A stretch of 48,697 bases of DNA from Lampropedia puyangensis. Its GTDB lineage: Bacteria; Pseudomonadota; Gammaproteobacteria; Burkholderiales; Burkholderiaceae_C. Shown here one piece after another: positions 1-8,662 of this stretch; within the stretch, counting starts at the first letter, position 1; every line of letters begins with the position of its first letter. A program made the translations under genes and the position numbers. A model generated the notes under the pieces. The model saw only the letters and a program-made list of their open reading frames with translations, was not told the origin of the DNA and ran no database searches. The stretch spans positions 20,252 to 68,948 of the forward strand of contig NZ_STFG01000017.1 in the NCBI RefSeq assembly GCF_004833285.1. Direction: 5' to 3'.

Positions 1-338
1 GCTTTCACGATCAATTGGGCGGGCGTACCCGGGCCTTGATGCGCGGCCTGCATACCGCGGCCACCCAAGCGGGCCTGCCCTTCAGCGTCGACAGCGAAGG
101 CGGCTTGTTTGGTTTTTTCCTGCTGCCCGAATTGCCCAGCAACTACCAGCAAGTGATGCAAACCCAAGGCGCGCTGTTCAACCAGCTGTTCCACGGCTTG
201 CTCCAACGCGGCGTCTATCTGGCCCCGGCCTTGTACGAGGCCGGTTTTGTCAGCGCCGCCCACACCGATGAAGACATTGCCCACACCGTGGCCGCCGCCG
301 CTGAGGTGTTTGCCGAGATCGCCGCAGGCCTGCAATGA
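1..338 (+). CDS. hemL: Glutamate-1-semialdehyde 2,1-aminomutase, C-terminal fragment
   Basis: This is the 3' end of a gene that begins before the window. The open frame runs from base 3 and ends at the TGA at 336-338. The visible residues start at FHDQLGGRTRAL and contain the small-domain signature SEGGLFGFFL and the C-terminal stretch GVYLAPALYEAGFVSAAHTD, which are typical of HemL. HemL is a PLP enzyme that converts glutamate-1-semialdehyde to 5-aminolevulinate, the first dedicated tetrapyrrole precursor. The PLP-binding lysine lies upstream of the window, so catalytic integrity cannot be judged. The C-terminus itself looks complete. Confidence 0.9.
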   Translation, partial: FHDQLGGRTRALMRGLHTAATQAGLPFSVDSEGGLFGFFLLPELPSNYQQVMQTQGALFNQLFHGLLQRGVYLAPALYEAGFVSAAHTDEDIAHTVAAAAEVFAEIAAGLQ

Positions 339-369
339 GCGCTGCCACCGAATTTTTTGCTGAACTGCC

Positions 370-966
370 ATGACACTTGTGCCCTCCCCCCGCCCTTTGA
401 TTTTGGGCTCGACCTCGCGCTACCGCCGCGAGTTGCTGTCCCGCTTGGGCCTGCCTTTTGAGAGCCAGGCCCCGGATGTCGACGAAACCCCGCAGCCAGG
501 CGAGACGCCCCAGCCGCTGGCCAAACGCCTGGCACTGGCCAAGGCCCGCGAAGTGGCCCAGCGTTTTCCAGACGCCATCGTGATTGGCTCGGACCAGGTC
601 GCGGACCTGAACGGCCAGCCCTTGGGCAAGCCGCTGACCCACGAGCGTGCGATTGCACAACTGACCCAAATGAGCGGCCAGACCGTGGTGTTTCACACCG
701 CAGTCGCCGTGGTCTGCCAGGCCAGTGGTTTTGAAACGCTGGAAGTGGCCGAAATCCGCACGCACTTTCGCGCCCTGACATTGGCCGAGATTGAGCGCTA
801 TTTGCTGGCCGAGCAACCCTACGACTGTGCAGGCAGCGCCAAAAGCGAAGGTTTAGGCATCAGCCTGCTGGACTCGATCGTCAACGACGACCCGACCGCC
901 TTGATTGGCCTGCCCTTGATCCGAACCTGCCATATGCTGCGCCAAGCCGGGCTGCAAATTCCATGA
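370..966 (+). CDS. yceF: Maf-family nucleotide pyrophosphatase, YceF subgroup
   Basis: The 198-residue product has the usual Maf length. The N-terminal phosphate-binding motif GSTSRYRREL is at residues 13-22, the catalytic Asp of GSDQV is Asp75, and the KSEGLGI stretch is near residue 158. The text pattern (APDVDETP, CAGSAKSEG, ALIGLPLI) matches the YceF subgroup, which in E. coli hydrolyses m7GTP, rather than the YhdE dTTP/UTP subgroup. That substrate call is inference from the family. The role is house-cleaning of modified nucleotides in the cytoplasm. It lies 31 bases after hemL and its stop overlaps the next start (ATGA), so the next gene is probably translationally coupled. Confidence 0.9.
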   Translation: MTLVPSPRPLILGSTSRYRRELLSRLGLPFESQAPDVDETPQPGETPQPLAKRLALAKAREVAQRFPDAIVIGSDQVADLNGQPLGKPLTHERAIAQLTQMSGQTVVFHTAVAVVCQASGFETLEVAEIRTHFRALTLAEIERYLLAEQPYDCAGSAKSEGLGISLLDSIVNDDPTALIGLPLIRTCHMLRQAGLQIP

Positions 967-1814
967 CGACACCCACACCGACTCCACGCCCACGCGGCAC
1001 TTTGTACCTGGTGCCTGCGCCACTGGATTTTGGCTGCAGCGAACAAGCCCCGCTGACCGATGTACTGCCAGCCGGTACCTTGCAACAAGCGGCGCAACTG
1101 CAGCACTGGATTGTCGAGAACGCCAAAACCGCGCGTGCCTACCTCAAACGCATTGACGAACATGTGCCGCTGGCACACCCGCTGCAAGCCATGCAAATGG
1201 TCGAGCTGCCGCGCGAAGTGCACAAGGTCGGCGACCATGCCGGGCAAAAAACCAGCCCCGCCGCCAAAGGCGCGAAAAATCCAACGCCCAAACGCACAGA
1301 CCCACCGGCGTTTGACCCACGCAGCTTGCTCAGACCGGCCTTGGACGGGCACGATATGGGGCTTGTGAGTGAAGCGGGCATGCCTGGCGTGGCCGATCCA
1401 GGCTCCTCAATTGTGCGCGCCGCCCACCAATTGGGCCTGCGCGTGGTGCCGCTAACCGGCCCAATCTCGTTGCTGCTGGCACTGGCCGCCTCGGGCCTGA
1501 ACGGCCAAAGCTTTGCCTTCATCGGCTACCTGCCGCAAGACGACTCGGCCCGCGCCAACGCCTTGCGCATGTATGAAGCCCATGCACGCAAAACTGGCCA
1601 GGCGCAAATTGCCATCGAAACGCCCTACCGCAATGCCAAGCTCTGGCAGGCCTGTCTGCAGCACTTGCAGGCCGATACCTGGCTGTCGATTCACAGCGGC
1701 ATCAGCCTGCCAACTGCACGCAGCCAAAGCCAGTCGGTCAAAAGCTGGCGCAAGCAAGGCGAAGAATGCCCAATGGATGGCAAAACCCCAGCGGTGTTTA
1801 TTTTTGGCTGTTGA
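963..1814 (+). CDS. SAM-dependent methyltransferase, tetrapyrrole-methylase fold (RsmI-related)
   Basis: The 283-residue protein starts at an ATG that overlaps the stop of yceF. The recognisable motifs are EAGMPGVADPGSSIV at 137-151 and TGPISLLLALAASGL at 165-179, the SAM-binding signatures of the RsmI/CobA-like fold. RsmI 2'-O-methylates C1402 of 16S rRNA, but this protein lacks the usual RsmI N-terminus. It belongs instead to the divergent class often found beside maf in betaproteobacteria, so its substrate is unknown. Residues about 92-125 form a Lys/Pro/Ala-rich low-complexity insert between the N-terminal part and the first SAM motif, probably a disordered loop. A strong terminator follows. 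Confidence 0.8.
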   Translation: MTTPTPTPRPRGTLYLVPAPLDFGCSEQAPLTDVLPAGTLQQAAQLQHWIVENAKTARAYLKRIDEHVPLAHPLQAMQMVELPREVHKVGDHAGQKTSPAAKGAKNPTPKRTDPPAFDPRSLLRPALDGHDMGLVSEAGMPGVADPGSSIVRAAHQLGLRVVPLTGPISLLLALAASGLNGQSFAFIGYLPQDDSARANALRMYEAHARKTGQAQIAIETPYRNAKLWQACLQHLQADTWLSIHSGISLPTARSQSQSVKSWRKQGEECPMDGKTPAVFIFGC

Positions 1815-1868
1815 AGGCTAAGATCGTAAAAACGCTATTAGCGCGCTGCGCCAGCGCCCACACGATCA

Positions 1869-1900
1869 AAGCCGCTTCACGCAGATGAAGCGGCTTTTTT
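1869..1900 (+). terminator. Rho-independent terminator
   Basis: An 11-bp perfect stem (AAGCCGCTTCA at 1869-1879 with TGAAGCGGCTT at 1886-1896) encloses a 6-base loop and runs into a T tract at 1895-1900. It closes the yceF-methyltransferase unit and insulates it from the convergent monooxygenase gene. Confidence 0.9.
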
Positions 1901-1978
1901 AATTCACCCAGCGCCACCGTTGTCTGTTTCAAACACGGTGGCGGCCTGTGTGGTGTCTGCCCTCAACAAGAGACGGGC

Positions 1979-3829
1979 TTAGCGCGTATGGTGTACCTGC
2001 TGCAAACCATACACCTGCACCGGCAGTTCAGCTTCGCGGGCCTTGAGCTGCAAGGCCAAATACAGCGAGTAATGGCGCGACTGGTGCAAGTTACCGCCAT
2101 GGAACCACATGGCCTCTTGCTGGGTGGGCTTCCACATATTGCGCTGCTCGCCTTCCCACGGGCCGGGGTCTTTGGTGGTGTCTGAGCCCAGGCCCCAGAC
2201 TTTGCCGACTTTGTTGGCGACCTCGGGGCTGATCAGGTCTGCGACCCAGCCATTCATCGAACCATAGCCGGTGGCATACACCACCAGATCGGCGGGCAGC
2301 TCGGTGCCGTCGTCCAGCACCACGGCGTTTTCGGTCAAATGGCTGATGTCCTTGCCCGATTGCAGTTTGATGCTGCCATCTATCACCAAGTCGCAAGCGC
2401 CTACATCGATGTAGTAGCCCGAGGCGCGGCGCAAATACTTCATGAACAGGCCCGAGTCGTCATCGCCAAAGTCCAGCATAAAGCCCACGTCTTCGAGCTG
2501 TTGGTAGAACTCGGCATCGCGCTCACGAATGCGGTCGTACAAGGGCACCTGGAAATCAGCCATGATGCGGTAAGGCAAGGAGGCAAAAATCAAATCGGCT
2601 TTCTTGGTCGTCACGCCGCTGGCCACAGCGCGCTCAGAGTACAAATCGCCCAGGCCAATGTCCATCAGCGAGTCCGAGCGCACGATGTGGGTCGACGAGC
2701 GCTGCACCATCGTCACATCCGCACCGTGCTCCCACAAGGCAGCGCAAATATCGTGGGCCGAGTTATTCGCCCCAATCACCACCACTTTTTTGCCACGGTA
2801 GGCATCGGGGCCGTGGTGCTGCGAAGAGTGCTGCTGCTCGCCCTTGAACACGTCCTGGCCTTGGATCGTGGGCACATGGGCTTTGCCCGACATGCCGGTG
2901 GCAAACACCAAATGCTTGGGCCGAATCACCAGCTCCTGGCCATCGCGCTGCACCGTCACTTCCCATTCTCTGGCTGCTTCGTTGTACTGGGCTTTCAAGC
3001 AATTGGTCGAGGCCCAGTAATTGACCTCCATGACCTTGGTGTACATCTCCAGCCAATCACCAATTTTGTCCTTGGGCGCAAACACTGGCCAGTTGTCGGG
3101 AAACGGCATATAAGGCAAATGGTCGTACCAGACTGGATCGTGCAAGCACAGGGATTTGTAGCGGCTGCGCCATTGGTCGCCGGGGCGCGCATAGCGGTCC
3201 ACGACGATGTGCGAAACCCCCAGCTGGCGCAGGCGTGCGCCCAGTGCAATGCCACCTTGGCCGCCGCCAATCACCAAGACAAAAGGTTGCTCGGTGGTGC
3301 CGAGATTGGCCGCTTCTTCCTGCTTGCGGTCTTGCCAGGTTTGGCGGCCACGGCGAATGCCGTGCTCGGCCCCCATCGGCCGGCGCGTGCCCATCGGTTC
3401 TTCATGGCCTTTGAGTTCCTGCGCGGTGGTCAGCAAGGTCCAGATGCGGCCCTCTTTGATGCGCACATGGCCATAGCCGCGCATCGCCTTGCTATCAATC
3501 GTGATCCAGGCCGAGGTCACGCCATCGGCTTCGTCGGTCAGCTCGTTAGGGTCAATGCCAAACACCGCCGACTCGATTGCCTGCAATTGCGCATCGAGCA
3601 TGTGTTTGACTGCCACTTGGCCCTCCATGGTTTTGAGGTTCCAGGTGAACAAGACCAGATCCCGCCAGTAGCACTCGGCGGCAAACAAATCGGCCACGGC
3701 TTGACTATCACGGCGTGCCAGCGCGTTGTTGAGCTGGTCCAGCAGGGCTTGTACTTGGGCACGGGCGGGTTCTGGCGCTTGAGCTGCCAAGCGCACGGCT
3801 TGTTGAGAGGCAGTGGTCGATTGGTTCAT
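1979..3829 (-). CDS. SnoaL/NTF2-like domain fused to an FMO-type flavin monooxygenase
   Basis: The start at 3829 is chosen because AGGAGA sits 5 bases upstream; the frame also runs further 5' without such support. The product is 616 residues. Residues about 20-145 resemble a SnoaL/NTF2-like domain. Residues about 180-616 form a class B flavoprotein monooxygenase: the FAD motif GGGQGG is at 188-193, an FxGxxxH fingerprint (FKGEQQH) at 328-334, the NADPH Rossmann motif GANNSA at 353-358 and ATGYG at 519-523. The family oxygenates ketones, amines or sulfides using NADPH and O2; the substrate here is unknown. A sigma-54 promoter lies upstream, and the divergent sigma-54 activator gene makes inducer-dependent control likely. 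The enzyme is predicted to be cytoplasmic. Confidence 0.85.
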   Translation of the reverse strand: MNQSTTASQQAVRLAAQAPEPARAQVQALLDQLNNALARRDSQAVADLFAAECYWRDLVLFTWNLKTMEGQVAVKHMLDAQLQAIESAVFGIDPNELTDEADGVTSAWITIDSKAMRGYGHVRIKEGRIWTLLTTAQELKGHEEPMGTRRPMGAEHGIRRGRQTWQDRKQEEAANLGTTEQPFVLVIGGGQGGIALGARLRQLGVSHIVVDRYARPGDQWRSRYKSLCLHDPVWYDHLPYMPFPDNWPVFAPKDKIGDWLEMYTKVMEVNYWASTNCLKAQYNEAAREWEVTVQRDGQELVIRPKHLVFATGMSGKAHVPTIQGQDVFKGEQQHSSQHHGPDAYRGKKVVVIGANNSAHDICAALWEHGADVTMVQRSSTHIVRSDSLMDIGLGDLYSERAVASGVTTKKADLIFASLPYRIMADFQVPLYDRIRERDAEFYQQLEDVGFMLDFGDDDSGLFMKYLRRASGYYIDVGACDLVIDGSIKLQSGKDISHLTENAVVLDDGTELPADLVVYATGYGSMNGWVADLISPEVANKVGKVWGLGSDTTKDPGPWEGEQRNMWKPTQQEAMWFHGGNLHQSRHYSLYLALQLKAREAELPVQVYGLQQVHHTR

Positions 3830-3934
3830 TGTTGTCTCCTGTTGTGGTGTGGCATGCGCAGGGGTTTCAAGCGGCAGTGGCATGGATTTGCAATTCCATG
3901 CACAGGCCTGAAGCCCCCGCACAACAGTGCTATC

Positions 3935-3950
3935 AGCAAAGCCTATGCCA
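3935..3950 (-). promoter_or_regulatory. Sigma-54 (-24/-12) promoter of the monooxygenase gene
   Basis: Read on the minus strand the site is TGGCATAGGCTTTGCT. It matches the RpoN consensus TGGCACGN4TTGCW at all but two positions, with the invariant GG and GC exactly 10 bases apart. The predicted transcript start near 3924 gives a leader of about 95 bases to the AGGAGA/ATG at 3829. A sigma-54 enhancer-binding protein is encoded divergently at 4256. Confidence 0.75.
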
Positions 3951-4036
3951 ACCCATCTGTCATTGGTATTTTTGATTTTTTGTTTTATTTTTCAATAACT
4001 TGAAAATACCTAATACGGACAATCCATAAGCCCCCC

Positions 4037-4137
4037 GGCTGTGCACAGCCTGGCTGTTGCGCCACAGGCGTTGCAGCCGATGCCCCACATGCCGTCGCTG
4101 CAACAGGTGTTGCATGCATCCCTGCTGCACTGCAGCA
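4037..4137. promoter_or_regulatory. Cluster of palindromes, candidate upstream activator sites
   Basis: Three dyads stand close together in the divergent gap. GGCTGTGCACAGCC at 4037-4050 is a perfect 14-bp palindrome. TGCAACA-GG-TGTTGCA at 4099-4114 has perfect 7-bp arms. TGCTGCA-C-TGCAGCA at 4123-4137 also has perfect 7-bp arms. They lie roughly 110-210 bases upstream of the inferred sigma-54 start, the usual distance for enhancer-binding proteins. Assigning them to the neighbouring AcoR-type regulator is inference. Confidence 0.5.
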
Positions 4138-4255
4138 CGGCACTTGGGTAATCCTTATTCCCACTGCCAGGCTTTGCCAACACAATGGACTGCACAAGCG
4201 TTGCCGCCAAGGCCGCGCCCTTGATCCAGCAACCGCCACGCGCCACGATCAAACC

Positions 4256-6427
4256 ATGCCTTCACAGTCCCACACCGCCCATATTCAGGAGATTGAAGCC
4301 TTTGGCCAAGGCTATCCGACGCATGCGCATGAACGCGACCGGGCGGTGCTCAGCAGCTGGCGTCGTTGCATCGACCACCACCAGCTCGATCCGGCGCAAA
4401 CCTGCGAGGCCTACATCGTGCCCGAAGGCCAGCTGCGCGTGCACCGCGAAGAATCCGAGCCCTTGATTCGCATTGCCCGCAGCGGTTTGGAGCACCTCTA
4501 CCAGCAACTCAAAGGCCTGGACTATGTGTTGCTGCTGGCCGACCGCCACGGCATTGCGGTGGATTTTTTAGGCCACGAAGCCCAGGCGCAGGACTTGCGC
4601 CAAGCGGGCTTGTATCTGGGGGCCGAATGGCGTGAAGACCGCGCTGGGACTTCGGCGGTTGGTGCTTGTTTGGCCAGCGGCGATGCGCTGGTCGTGCATC
4701 AAAGCGACCATTTTGACTTCACGCATTCGCAGCTGTCCTGCACCGCCGCGCCTATTTATGACTTGCACGGCGAGCTGGCTGCGGTGCTGGATTTGTCCTT
4801 GTTGCAAGCACCCAAGGAGCGCGCCAGCCAAAGTTTGGCCTTGAATCTGGTGATCGCCGCAGCGCGCCGGGTGGAGCTGGCCAACCTGATGGCGCAATCG
4901 CGCAGTGACTGGGTGTTGCGCTTTGCGCAGTCGCCGGATTTTCTCGATGTTGACCCCGATGCAGCGATCAGCATTGATGGCAGGGGCCGCATCCGCGCCA
5001 TGACCCATGCGGGTGCGCACAGCCTGAGCACCATCGCTGGCATCGACTGGCGCCAGCGCCACAGCCTGATTGGCCAGCCGCTGGAGCATTTTTTCGACTG
5101 CGACGCATGCCACTTGCCCGAGTTGCGCCGCAACCGCGCCGCCCAAGAGCGCATTCTGCGTGCCCGCGATGGCAGCATTGTGTTTGCCCACGCGATGGAG
5201 CCACAACGCACGGTGCCGCGCAGCCCCCGGGCAGCAACTCAAGCAGGTCTTAACACAGGGCCAAACGAGCATCCACCGACCACAGCGCCCCTTACACTCC
5301 CAAACGTGTTGGAGACCTTGCACGCGGGCGATACCGCCATACACGCTTTGCTGCTCAAAGCGGCCAAGCTCGCTGCACAAAAACTGCCCATTCTCATTCA
5401 AGGCGAAACTGGCGCAGGAAAAGAATACTTGGCCCGAGCACTGCACCAATGCAGTGGCCGCACAGGGGCCTTCATCGCCATCAACTGCGCCGCCATTCCA
5501 GAACCACTGCTGGAAAGTGAGCTGTTTGGTTACTTGCCCGGTACCTGGACAGGAGGTACCAGCAAAGGTCGCCACGGCTTAATTGAAGCAGCTCATGGCG
5601 GCACCCTTTTTCTCGACGAAATTGGCGATATGCCTCAGGGCTTGCAGGCCAAGCTGCTGCGCGTGTTGTCAGAATCTTGTGTGACACCATTGGGGGCGCA
5701 CGAAGCCAAACCCGTGGATATCCGCGTGATCTCAGCATCACACCGCACATTGGCCCACAGCGTTGCATCCGGTGAATTCCGCCAAGATTTACTCTACCGG
5801 CTCAATGCTGCTGAACTGGTCTTGCCACCGCTGCGCCAGCGCAGCGATGTGCTCGCGATGGTGGAGCGTTTACTGACGCAGCTCAGTGAGCAGCACAACG
5901 CCAGCCATACTGACGCTCAAGCAGCCCAACCGCTGCACTACACCTTGAGCGAAGCGGCACGCATCGCACTGCAGTCCTATCCGTGGCCCGGCAACCTGCG
6001 GGAACTGCATAACTGCTTGCGTTACGCTACTGCGTTGTGCGACGCGCCTTGCTGCAGCCCTTATTGGCATCAGGATCAGGCCCTAGGTAAAGGCTTGGCC
6101 TTGATGGCAACCATCGACCTGCAGCACTTGCCTGAAACCTTGCAAATGTCTACTGCACAATCGCTGAACGGTGGCAAAGTAGTCGCCCACTCGGAAACCA
6201 CATACCCCACCTCTGCGCAACCATCTGCATGGCCACGTCATCTTGAGGGGCGCGCCAGCTTTTCTGCGCAGCCTGCACAAGAGTTGGAACAATTGCTCGC
6301 GCAATGCCAAGGCAACGTGTCTGAAGTAGCACGCATACTGGGTGTCAACCGCTCTACCATCCATCGCCGAATCCAGCGCCTACTTGGGTCGCGTCAAGTG
6401 CACTGGAATAGATCGGAGCCTCATTAA
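4256..6427 (+). CDS. Sigma-54-dependent transcriptional activator, AcoR type
   Basis: The 723-residue protein has the AcoR layout. An N-terminal GAF-like sensor spans about residues 75-190, with GTSAVGACLASGDALVVHQ at 131-149. A second, weaker sensor-like region spans about 215-310, and an AAA+ domain follows from about 350. Walker A is GETGAGKE at 383-390, the sigma-54 contact loop reads GTWTGG at 429-434 in place of the canonical GAFTGA, and Walker B is GGTLFLDEIGD at 448-458. The C-terminus has a Fis-type helix-turn-helix (NVSEVARILGVNRSTIHRRI). Members bind upstream sites and use ATP to open sigma-54 promoters when an effector is sensed. The divergent monooxygenase with its -24/-12 promoter is the obvious target. 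Base composition drops after about 5220, inside the linker before the AAA+ domain. Confidence 0.9.
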   Translation: MPSQSHTAHIQEIEAFGQGYPTHAHERDRAVLSSWRRCIDHHQLDPAQTCEAYIVPEGQLRVHREESEPLIRIARSGLEHLYQQLKGLDYVLLLADRHGIAVDFLGHEAQAQDLRQAGLYLGAEWREDRAGTSAVGACLASGDALVVHQSDHFDFTHSQLSCTAAPIYDLHGELAAVLDLSLLQAPKERASQSLALNLVIAAARRVELANLMAQSRSDWVLRFAQSPDFLDVDPDAAISIDGRGRIRAMTHAGAHSLSTIAGIDWRQRHSLIGQPLEHFFDCDACHLPELRRNRAAQERILRARDGSIVFAHAMEPQRTVPRSPRAATQAGLNTGPNEHPPTTAPLTLPNVLETLHAGDTAIHALLLKAAKLAAQKLPILIQGETGAGKEYLARALHQCSGRTGAFIAINCAAIPEPLLESELFGYLPGTWTGGTSKGRHGLIEAAHGGTLFLDEIGDMPQGLQAKLLRVLSESCVTPLGAHEAKPVDIRVISASHRTLAHSVASGEFRQDLLYRLNAAELVLPPLRQRSDVLAMVERLLTQLSEQHNASHTDAQAAQPLHYTLSEAARIALQSYPWPGNLRELHNCLRYATALCDAPCCSPYWHQDQALGKGLALMATIDLQHLPETLQMSTAQSLNGGKVVAHSETTYPTSAQPSAWPRHLEGRASFSAQPAQELEQLLAQCQGNVSEVARILGVNRSTIHRRIQRLLGSRQVHWNRSEPH

Positions 6428-6488
6428 AAGCTGCTAAAGCGCCGCAAACACCCAAGCACGGGCTACCACTCTTTCTGAATGGCCATAC

Positions 6489-7458
6489 CTACCCCAACAG
6501 GGGGAAACGGAAAAAACCATGGTTCGCAGGCAGCACTGATTGCGCCAGAGAAGCGGCCAAGCGCAAGCCCTTCTCGCCATTGGTCATCAGCACAAAACCA
6601 TCCCCCGCAGCCACCGACATCATCTCAAAAGCGCGATAGCCTAGATTGTTGCCCCATTGCCAAAGATAAGTACCTGCCTCTGCTTGCTCAACCCCAGCCA
6701 TGCCCCACGACACCCCAAATTGAGGGTCAACTGCAAAGACATCTGACAGGATCATGTTTAGAAAATCGCGGCGCGCAGTCAACGCACCGAGCAGTTGCAC
6801 ATAATCGCCTGCGGTGGTGTACATGGAAGCAGCCGCATTAGGCTCGGTGAATTCAAAATGCTGGAGACTGCCAAACCAGCCAGTGCCCTGCACCACACCG
6901 GCACGAATGTCCTGCGTCAAAAACATCCGCGATGTCGTGCATACCCAGTGGCTCAAGCACCAGCGCGCCACAGTCGCGGCGGTATCCTCACCGGTAACAG
7001 CCGCCATAACGGCTTACAGCAGCACATAACCCTCGCCAGAATATTGCCACCGCGTCCCCGGCTCGAACGCCAATGCGAGAATGCCGTCAGACCAGTTTGG
7101 CAGACCGGAGCTGTGGTTCAGCAATTGATCCACCGATATACGTGACAAGGTTTGTACAGGCATTTTGTCCGTTTTGCGCTCAGCAACTGCGGCAAACGGG
7201 TTTTGCCTGTGTTCATACCCTTGTGGAAGGTAGTCCGAGATCGGTGCCTGCAGATCAATCAGGCCAGTACAGGCCAACTCCAGCAGCGCGAAAGCGATCG
7301 CGGGCTTAGTCAGCGATGCCGCCTGCACAATGCCCTCCCACACCAGTGGTTGCGCTGCTCGGCAACTTTGTAATACCACGGGCTCTTGCGCCACTCCTGC
7401 ACGCAGTGTGGCGCAAACGCGCCCCCGGCCTCAGCAACCACCGCATTTAAGAAACCAT
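6489..7458 (-). pseudogene. Decayed serine hydrolase (beta-lactamase/class C, S12 family)
   Basis: Pieces of one S12-type hydrolase are spread over different frames. The N-terminal stretch (FLNAVVAEAGGAFAPHC) is in one frame from about 7457. The catalytic SxxK motif (AASLTKP) and the YSG-type second motif are in another frame. An in-frame TAA at 7014-7016 interrupts GEGYVLL-stop-AVMAAVTGED. Around 6930-6975 the expected LEPLGMHD is in a third frame, after which the main frame resumes with the rest of the domain to the TAG at 6489. The total is one nonsense codon and at least three frameshifts, so no functional product is expected. The original ATG at 7458 overlaps the ybiB stop (TGATG), suggesting it was once cotranslated with ybiB. 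Confidence 0.8.
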
Positions 7459-8390
7459 CAGTGGCCAGCGCACAGCCCAGGAACTGCATTCACCCAAGCC
7501 ACCACATGGCGCACTTGCGCAGCAATCGGTGCAGGCACAGGAAAATTCCCGGCCAACACCGCATGGATGTAATCCGCAGTAGCAGCTGCACCTAAATCGG
7601 CGGGCCAATCTGGCACATGGGTAATGCGCCCCACTTGGGCTTGCTGCACATTGTGTTTCTGCCCTGCACAGTAAGCATCGATGTGCTGAAAACGTCGACC
7701 ATCAGCAACGGCTTCCCCATCAATACCGCGCAACAAGAACGCATCGGCACCACTGGCCACGTAAATTGCGTCCATCGCCTCCAAATACTCGGCATGGGTG
7801 TAACTGCCGAGCACCAAGGCGCGCCCCATGCATGGGTTCATCAATTTGACCAAACTGTGGGCACTATTGCGAAGCCCTACCACACGGCGCACCGCCAGAA
7901 GTTGGGCCACTGCGGGAGACAGTACTTCAATAGGCAGATAGTTCACCACATCGTCACGCACCGCCCCTGCACTGTGCAGCAGCGCATGCCCCATGGCTTG
8001 CAAAACGTCTGCACAGGTGGTGCGCGCTGGGTCTTGCACCACCCCATGCACAATCACGCGGCAGCCGGCCTGCACCAACAACTGCGCCAGCAAAGGCGTC
8101 AGCACAGGGCACTTGCGCGCGCCGTTGTAACTGGGAATGACCACCGTGGCACGCCCATCCTGTGCAGGAGCAATCAACGGTGTTCGCAAACGCGTGGCTT
8201 CCAGAAAACCCAGCATTTCCTCTGTCGTTTCGCCTTTGATGCGCATGGCCAAACAAAAGGCGCCAATTTCTAAATCGGTCACGCTGCGATCGAGGACTTG
8301 CGCTAACAAGTCCTGCGCCTGGGCACGGGTAAGCGCGCGTGCACCGTGCTTACCACGGCCAATTTCTTTGATGTAGTGGCTGATGCTCAT
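7458..8390 (-). CDS. ybiB: YbiB-like DNA-binding protein, TrpD2/glycosyltransferase-3 family
   Basis: The 310-residue protein begins with IKEIGRGKHGAR and carries MRIKGETTEEMLGF, IPSYNGARK and VGLRNSAHSLVKL, all characteristic of YbiB. The family has the fold of anthranilate phosphoribosyltransferase (TrpD) but is not a TrpD. E. coli YbiB is reported to bind nucleic acid without sequence specificity and to respond to DNA damage (LexA regulon). That knowledge is from the family; the local role is inferred. The length is slightly under the E. coli protein (about 320). No LexA-type box was recognised upstream. The broken serine hydrolase follows with a one-base overlap. Confidence 0.85.
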   Translation of the reverse strand: MSISHYIKEIGRGKHGARALTRAQAQDLLAQVLDRSVTDLEIGAFCLAMRIKGETTEEMLGFLEATRLRTPLIAPAQDGRATVVIPSYNGARKCPVLTPLLAQLLVQAGCRVIVHGVVQDPARTTCADVLQAMGHALLHSAGAVRDDVVNYLPIEVLSPAVAQLLAVRRVVGLRNSAHSLVKLMNPCMGRALVLGSYTHAEYLEAMDAIYVASGADAFLLRGIDGEAVADGRRFQHIDAYCAGQKHNVQQAQVGRITHVPDWPADLGAAATADYIHAVLAGNFPVPAPIAAQVRHVVAWVNAVPGLCAGH

Positions 8391-8662
8391 GAGAAGAAGG
8401 ACTTGAATACGCGGATGCAGGCTACACCCTCATAGCCCTCAAAAAGAGAGAGATGCAAAACGTCTATTGTTCACCAAAAATGCCATGACAGGCGCATGCA
8501 CGCATGACGCTGGCACAGAACCCGACAAGGACAACGAGTACGCGAACAGCTGCAGATGGAACGATTGGACATAAGAATGGAGCAGCGTGCTATTGTTTGC
8601 TCCATCCACGGGCGAGACAATTCTGAGCGAACTCCCCCAAGAAAATGCAGAGGAACTCCTTG

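Noticed and set aside
3878-3892. Plus-strand TGGCATGGATTTGCA near the activator gene
   Set aside because: It resembles a sigma-54 promoter, but GG and GC are 9 bases apart instead of 10, and the nearest plus-strand gene starts about 360 bases away.
2339-4003. Long plus-strand open frame opposite the monooxygenase
   Set aside because: It is a shadow of the G+C-rich monooxygenase gene, lacks any family pattern and crosses the sigma-54 promoter.
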